DNA of 64,000 bases from Alloalcanivorax marinus. Its GTDB lineage: Bacteria; Pseudomonadota; Gammaproteobacteria; Pseudomonadales; Alcanivoracaceae. The translations under genes were made by a program, and so were the position numbers. The first letter of the stretch is position 1, and every line of letters begins with the position of its first letter. The stretch lies in assembly GCF_016906305.1 (NCBI RefSeq), contig NZ_JADDOL010000008.1, positions 62,001-126,000 on the forward strand, read 5' to 3'. Positions 62,055-64,000 of this stretch are shown piece by piece. The notes below the pieces were generated by a model. The model was not told the DNA's origin and did not search any database. It was given only the letters and a program-made list of their open reading frames with translations.

Positions 62055-62177
62055 GGCAAATTTAAAAAGGGGTAAAAAACCGGGAACCCCACAAAAGCGT
62101 ATAAGGTGTTGACTCTCTTTCCTGGTTACAGTGGCTCGCAAAGGATGCCCGCAACCAAGCACGGAAGGAGAACCCCG

Positions 62178-64000
62178 ATGGCTGAAACCCCTCGCAAACG
62201 GGACTTGCCCCTGATTCTGATCGGCCTGTTGGTCGCCCTGTTCGGCCTGGCCTACCTGGCCGGAGGCGCCTGGCTGGCGTCGCTGGGCGGCAGCTGGTAC
62301 TACCTGATCGCCGGCCTCGGCCTGGTGTTGTCCGGCGCGCTGCTGGTCGCCGCCCGGCGCGCCGGCGTGGCCCTCTACGCGCTGGTCTTTCTGGGCACGG
62401 TGCTGTGGACCCTGTGGGAGGCCGGCACCAACATCTGGGGCTGGATTCCGCGCATGGACGTGATCATCGGCCTGGCGGTGCTGGTCGCCCTGGTGGCGCC
62501 ACGGGTGCGGGACGGCTTCGCCCGGGGCGCCAGCTATGGCGTGGCCGGGCTGCTGGTGGTGGCGGTGCTGATCGGCTTCGGCCTGATCTTTGTGCCCTTC
62601 GGCAGCACCCACCCGAACCCGGTACCGGGCCCGGACAGCGCCGCCCTGGGCACCAACGTGGGCCAGGCGCAGACCGCCGACAACCCGGCCCGGGGCGACT
62701 GGCCGGCCTACGGCGGTGGCCACAGCGCCCAACGCTATTCCGCCCTGGACCAGATCAACCGCGACAACGTGGCGCGGCTGGAGCGGGCCTGGACCTATCG
62801 CACCGGCGACCTGCTCGAGGAGCGCTGGGGCGCCGAGACCACGCCCCTGAAGGTGGGCGACGACGTGTTCCTTTGTACGTCACGGAATATCGTGATTTCC
62901 CTGGACGCCGCCAGCGGCGCCGAGAACTGGCGCTACGACCCTCAGGTGTCCCGCAAGGCCGTGCCCTATACCGCCGCCTGCCGGGGCGTGACCTACTACG
63001 AGGTGCCGGCCGGCGCCCGCGAGCGCGGCGAAGAGAAGGCCAGCCGGGCCACCAGCGACAACGACGAAGCCGGCGACGAGCCGGTGCCGGGCGACACCGG
63101 GCCGGCCCCCACCGAAGTGGCGGCCCCGGTGACCAACGGCGACGACACGGAAATCGCCGCCGCCGACGGCTGCCGCGCGCGCATCTTCTCCGGCACCCTG
63201 GACGGCCGCATCCTGGCGCTGGACGCGGACACCGGCGAACCCTGCGCCGGCTTTGGCGACCACGGCGAAGTGGACATCAAGAAAAACATGGGCGAAACCC
63301 CGCCGGGTTATGTGTCCATCAACTCGGCGCCGGTGATCGTGCGCGACACCGTGGTCACCGGCCATCAGGTGCTGGACGGCCAGCGCCGGGACGCGCCCTC
63401 CGGGGTGATCAAGGCGTTCGACGCGGTTACCGGCGAACTGAAGTGGGCCTGGGACCCGGGCCGCCCGGAGCAAAGCGAGCCACTCACCGGCGACGCCATC
63501 TATACCCGCGGTTCGCCGAATATGTGGACCACGGCGGTGGGCGACAACCAGCTGGGCCTGGTCTATCTGCCCATGGGCAATTCCGCCGCCGATTACTGGA
63601 GCACGCCGCGCAGCGAAGCGGAGAACGAATGGGCCACCTCCCTGGTGGCCATCGATGTGACCACCGGCAAGCCGGCCTGGCACTTTCAGACCACGCACAA
63701 GGACGTGTGGGATTACGACCTGGGTTCCCAGCCCACCCTGCTGGATTTCCCCACCGATGACGGCCCGGTGCCCGCTATTCTGCTGCCCACCAAGCAGGGC
63801 GATGTCTATGTGTTCAACCGCCGCACCGGCGAGCCTTTGGTGGGCATCGAAGAACGCCCGGTGCCCCAGGGCGGCGCCGAGCCGGAACAGCGCAGCCCCA
63901 CGCAACCCTACTCGCTGTACCACACGCTGCAGCAACCGCGCCTGACCGCCCACGATATGTGGGGCATGACGCCCTTCGACCAGATGTACTGCCGCATTCA
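62178..64000 (+). CDS. gcd: Membrane-bound PQQ-dependent glucose/quinate-type dehydrogenase (C-terminus beyond window)
   Basis: About 607 residues are visible before the window ends. Five N-terminal transmembrane helices (about residues 10-140) are followed by the periplasmic PQQ propeller (GDWPAYGGGHSAQRYSALDQ INRDNV). The conserved TPLKVGDDVFLCTSRNIVIS, NMGETPPGYVSINSAPVIV and KDVWDYDLGSQPTLLDFP blocks are present. It oxidises an aldose or a cyclic acid in the periplasm and passes electrons to ubiquinone. An unusual acidic insert (about 275-330, GDEPVPGDTGPAPTEVAAP) lies in the first third. The start has an AAGGAG site. Glucose as substrate is likely but not proven. Confidence 0.92.
   Translation, partial: MAETPRKRDLPLILIGLLVALFGLAYLAGGAWLASLGGSWYYLIAGLGLVLSGALLVAARRAGVALYALVFLGTVLWTLWEAGTNIWGWIPRMDVIIGLAVLVALVAPRVRDGFARGASYGVAGLLVVAVLIGFGLIFVPFGSTHPNPVPGPDSAALGTNVGQAQTADNPARGDWPAYGGGHSAQRYSALDQINRDNVARLERAWTYRTGDLLEERWGAETTPLKVGDDVFLCTSRNIVISLDAASGAENWRYDPQVSRKAVPYTAACRGVTYYEVPAGARERGEEKASRATSDNDEAGDEPVPGDTGPAPTEVAAPVTNGDDTEIAAADGCRARIFSGTLDGRILALDADTGEPCAGFGDHGEVDIKKNMGETPPGYVSINSAPVIVRDTVVTGHQVLDGQRRDAPSGVIKAFDAVTGELKWAWDPGRPEQSEPLTGDAIYTRGSPNMWTTAVGDNQLGLVYLPMGNSAADYWSTPRSEAENEWATSLVAIDVTTGKPAWHFQTTHKDVWDYDLGSQPTLLDFPTDDGPVPAILLPTKQGDVYVFNRRTGEPLVGIEERPVPQGGAEPEQRSPTQPYSLYHTLQQPRLTAHDMWGMTPFDQMYCRI

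Overview
The window is GC-rich, densely coded chromosomal DNA from a gammaproteobacterium. Gene content points to a marine, lipid-handling member of the Alcanivorax/Alloalcanivorax type. The supporting genes are a FabY-type ketoacyl synthase, an Acr1-like acyl-CoA-reductase-like SDR, an ornithine-lipid pair, many acyl-CoA enzymes, a GlyGly-CTERM protease and a TatT-type TRAP transporter. This placement is inference from gene content; no rRNA or other phylogenetic marker was compared. No prophage, CRISPR array or complete insertion sequence is visible. The only RNA gene found is one tRNA-Leu(UAG).

Layout. 1-2.5 kb: a YdbS/YdbT-like PH-domain pair (the second runs off the left edge) and an unknown membrane protein. 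2.6-2.85 kb: a MITE-like element. 3-5.8 kb: acnA and its terminator. 5.9-10.3 kb: an AP2-like two-repeat protein with a dyad-rich leader, a LysR/YeiH divergent pair, a HigBA-type toxin-antitoxin pair, a small exported protein and wrbA. 10.4-14.3 kb: a DUF2236 (MpaB/Lcp-like) oxygenase divergent from a TetR-AraC overlapping pair and a desaturase. 14.4-15.1 kb: a NYN-LOTUS protein. 15.2-20.2 kb: an orphan branched-chain-type binding protein behind a four-gene TatT-TRAP operon. 20.2-24.5 kb: glpG, a rearranged aminopeptidase gene, efpL, and olsB-olsA. 24.7-25.5 kb: a decayed HigB toxin with intact HigA, and a CDGSH protein. 25.5-30.3 kb: a dienelactone hydrolase, ppc and a degenerate GGDEF membrane protein. 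30.3-35.2 kb: a GlyGly-CTERM trypsin, an FAD monooxygenase, dinB and a small ORF. 35.3-41.9 kb: ppnN, an HSD10-like dehydrogenase, egtB-egtD (ergothioneine), a thioesterase, LysE and AraC. 42-44.5 kb: a DUF1289 protein, zur and a COG0523 GTPase behind a Zur box. 44.5-49.4 kb: an Acr1-like SDR, then an iron-uptake unit of ECF sigma factor, FecR and TonB receptor with a Fur-box-like site and two matching ECF-type promoters. 49.5-53 kb: crotonase / TetR / acyl-CoA ligase around a perfect 20-bp palindrome. 53-54.9 kb: tRNA-Leu, a ParDE-type pair and a coiled-coil membrane protein. 55-59.2 kb: sodB, a thiolase and fabY. 59.3-64 kb: a giant DUF6351 lipoprotein divergent from a PQQ glucose dehydrogenase cut by the right edge.

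How it fits together. Central carbon (acnA, ppc) and lipid metabolism (fabY, thiolase, crotonase, acyl-CoA ligase, olsBA, desaturase, Acr1-like SDR) dominate. Metal homeostasis is clearly wired (zur regulon, ECF/FecR/TonB). Redox defence is represented by sodB, ergothioneine synthesis, wrbA and CDGSH. Small repeats recur: five REP-like sites, a 7-bp-unit inverted repeat that forms the 5' end of the aminopeptidase gene, and one MITE. I see no single undescribed system that can be claimed with confidence. The strongest candidates for new biology are the AP2-like gene with its structured leader, the toxin-deleted HigBA locus, the DUF2236/TetR-AraC/desaturase cluster, and the repeat-built aminopeptidase leader.
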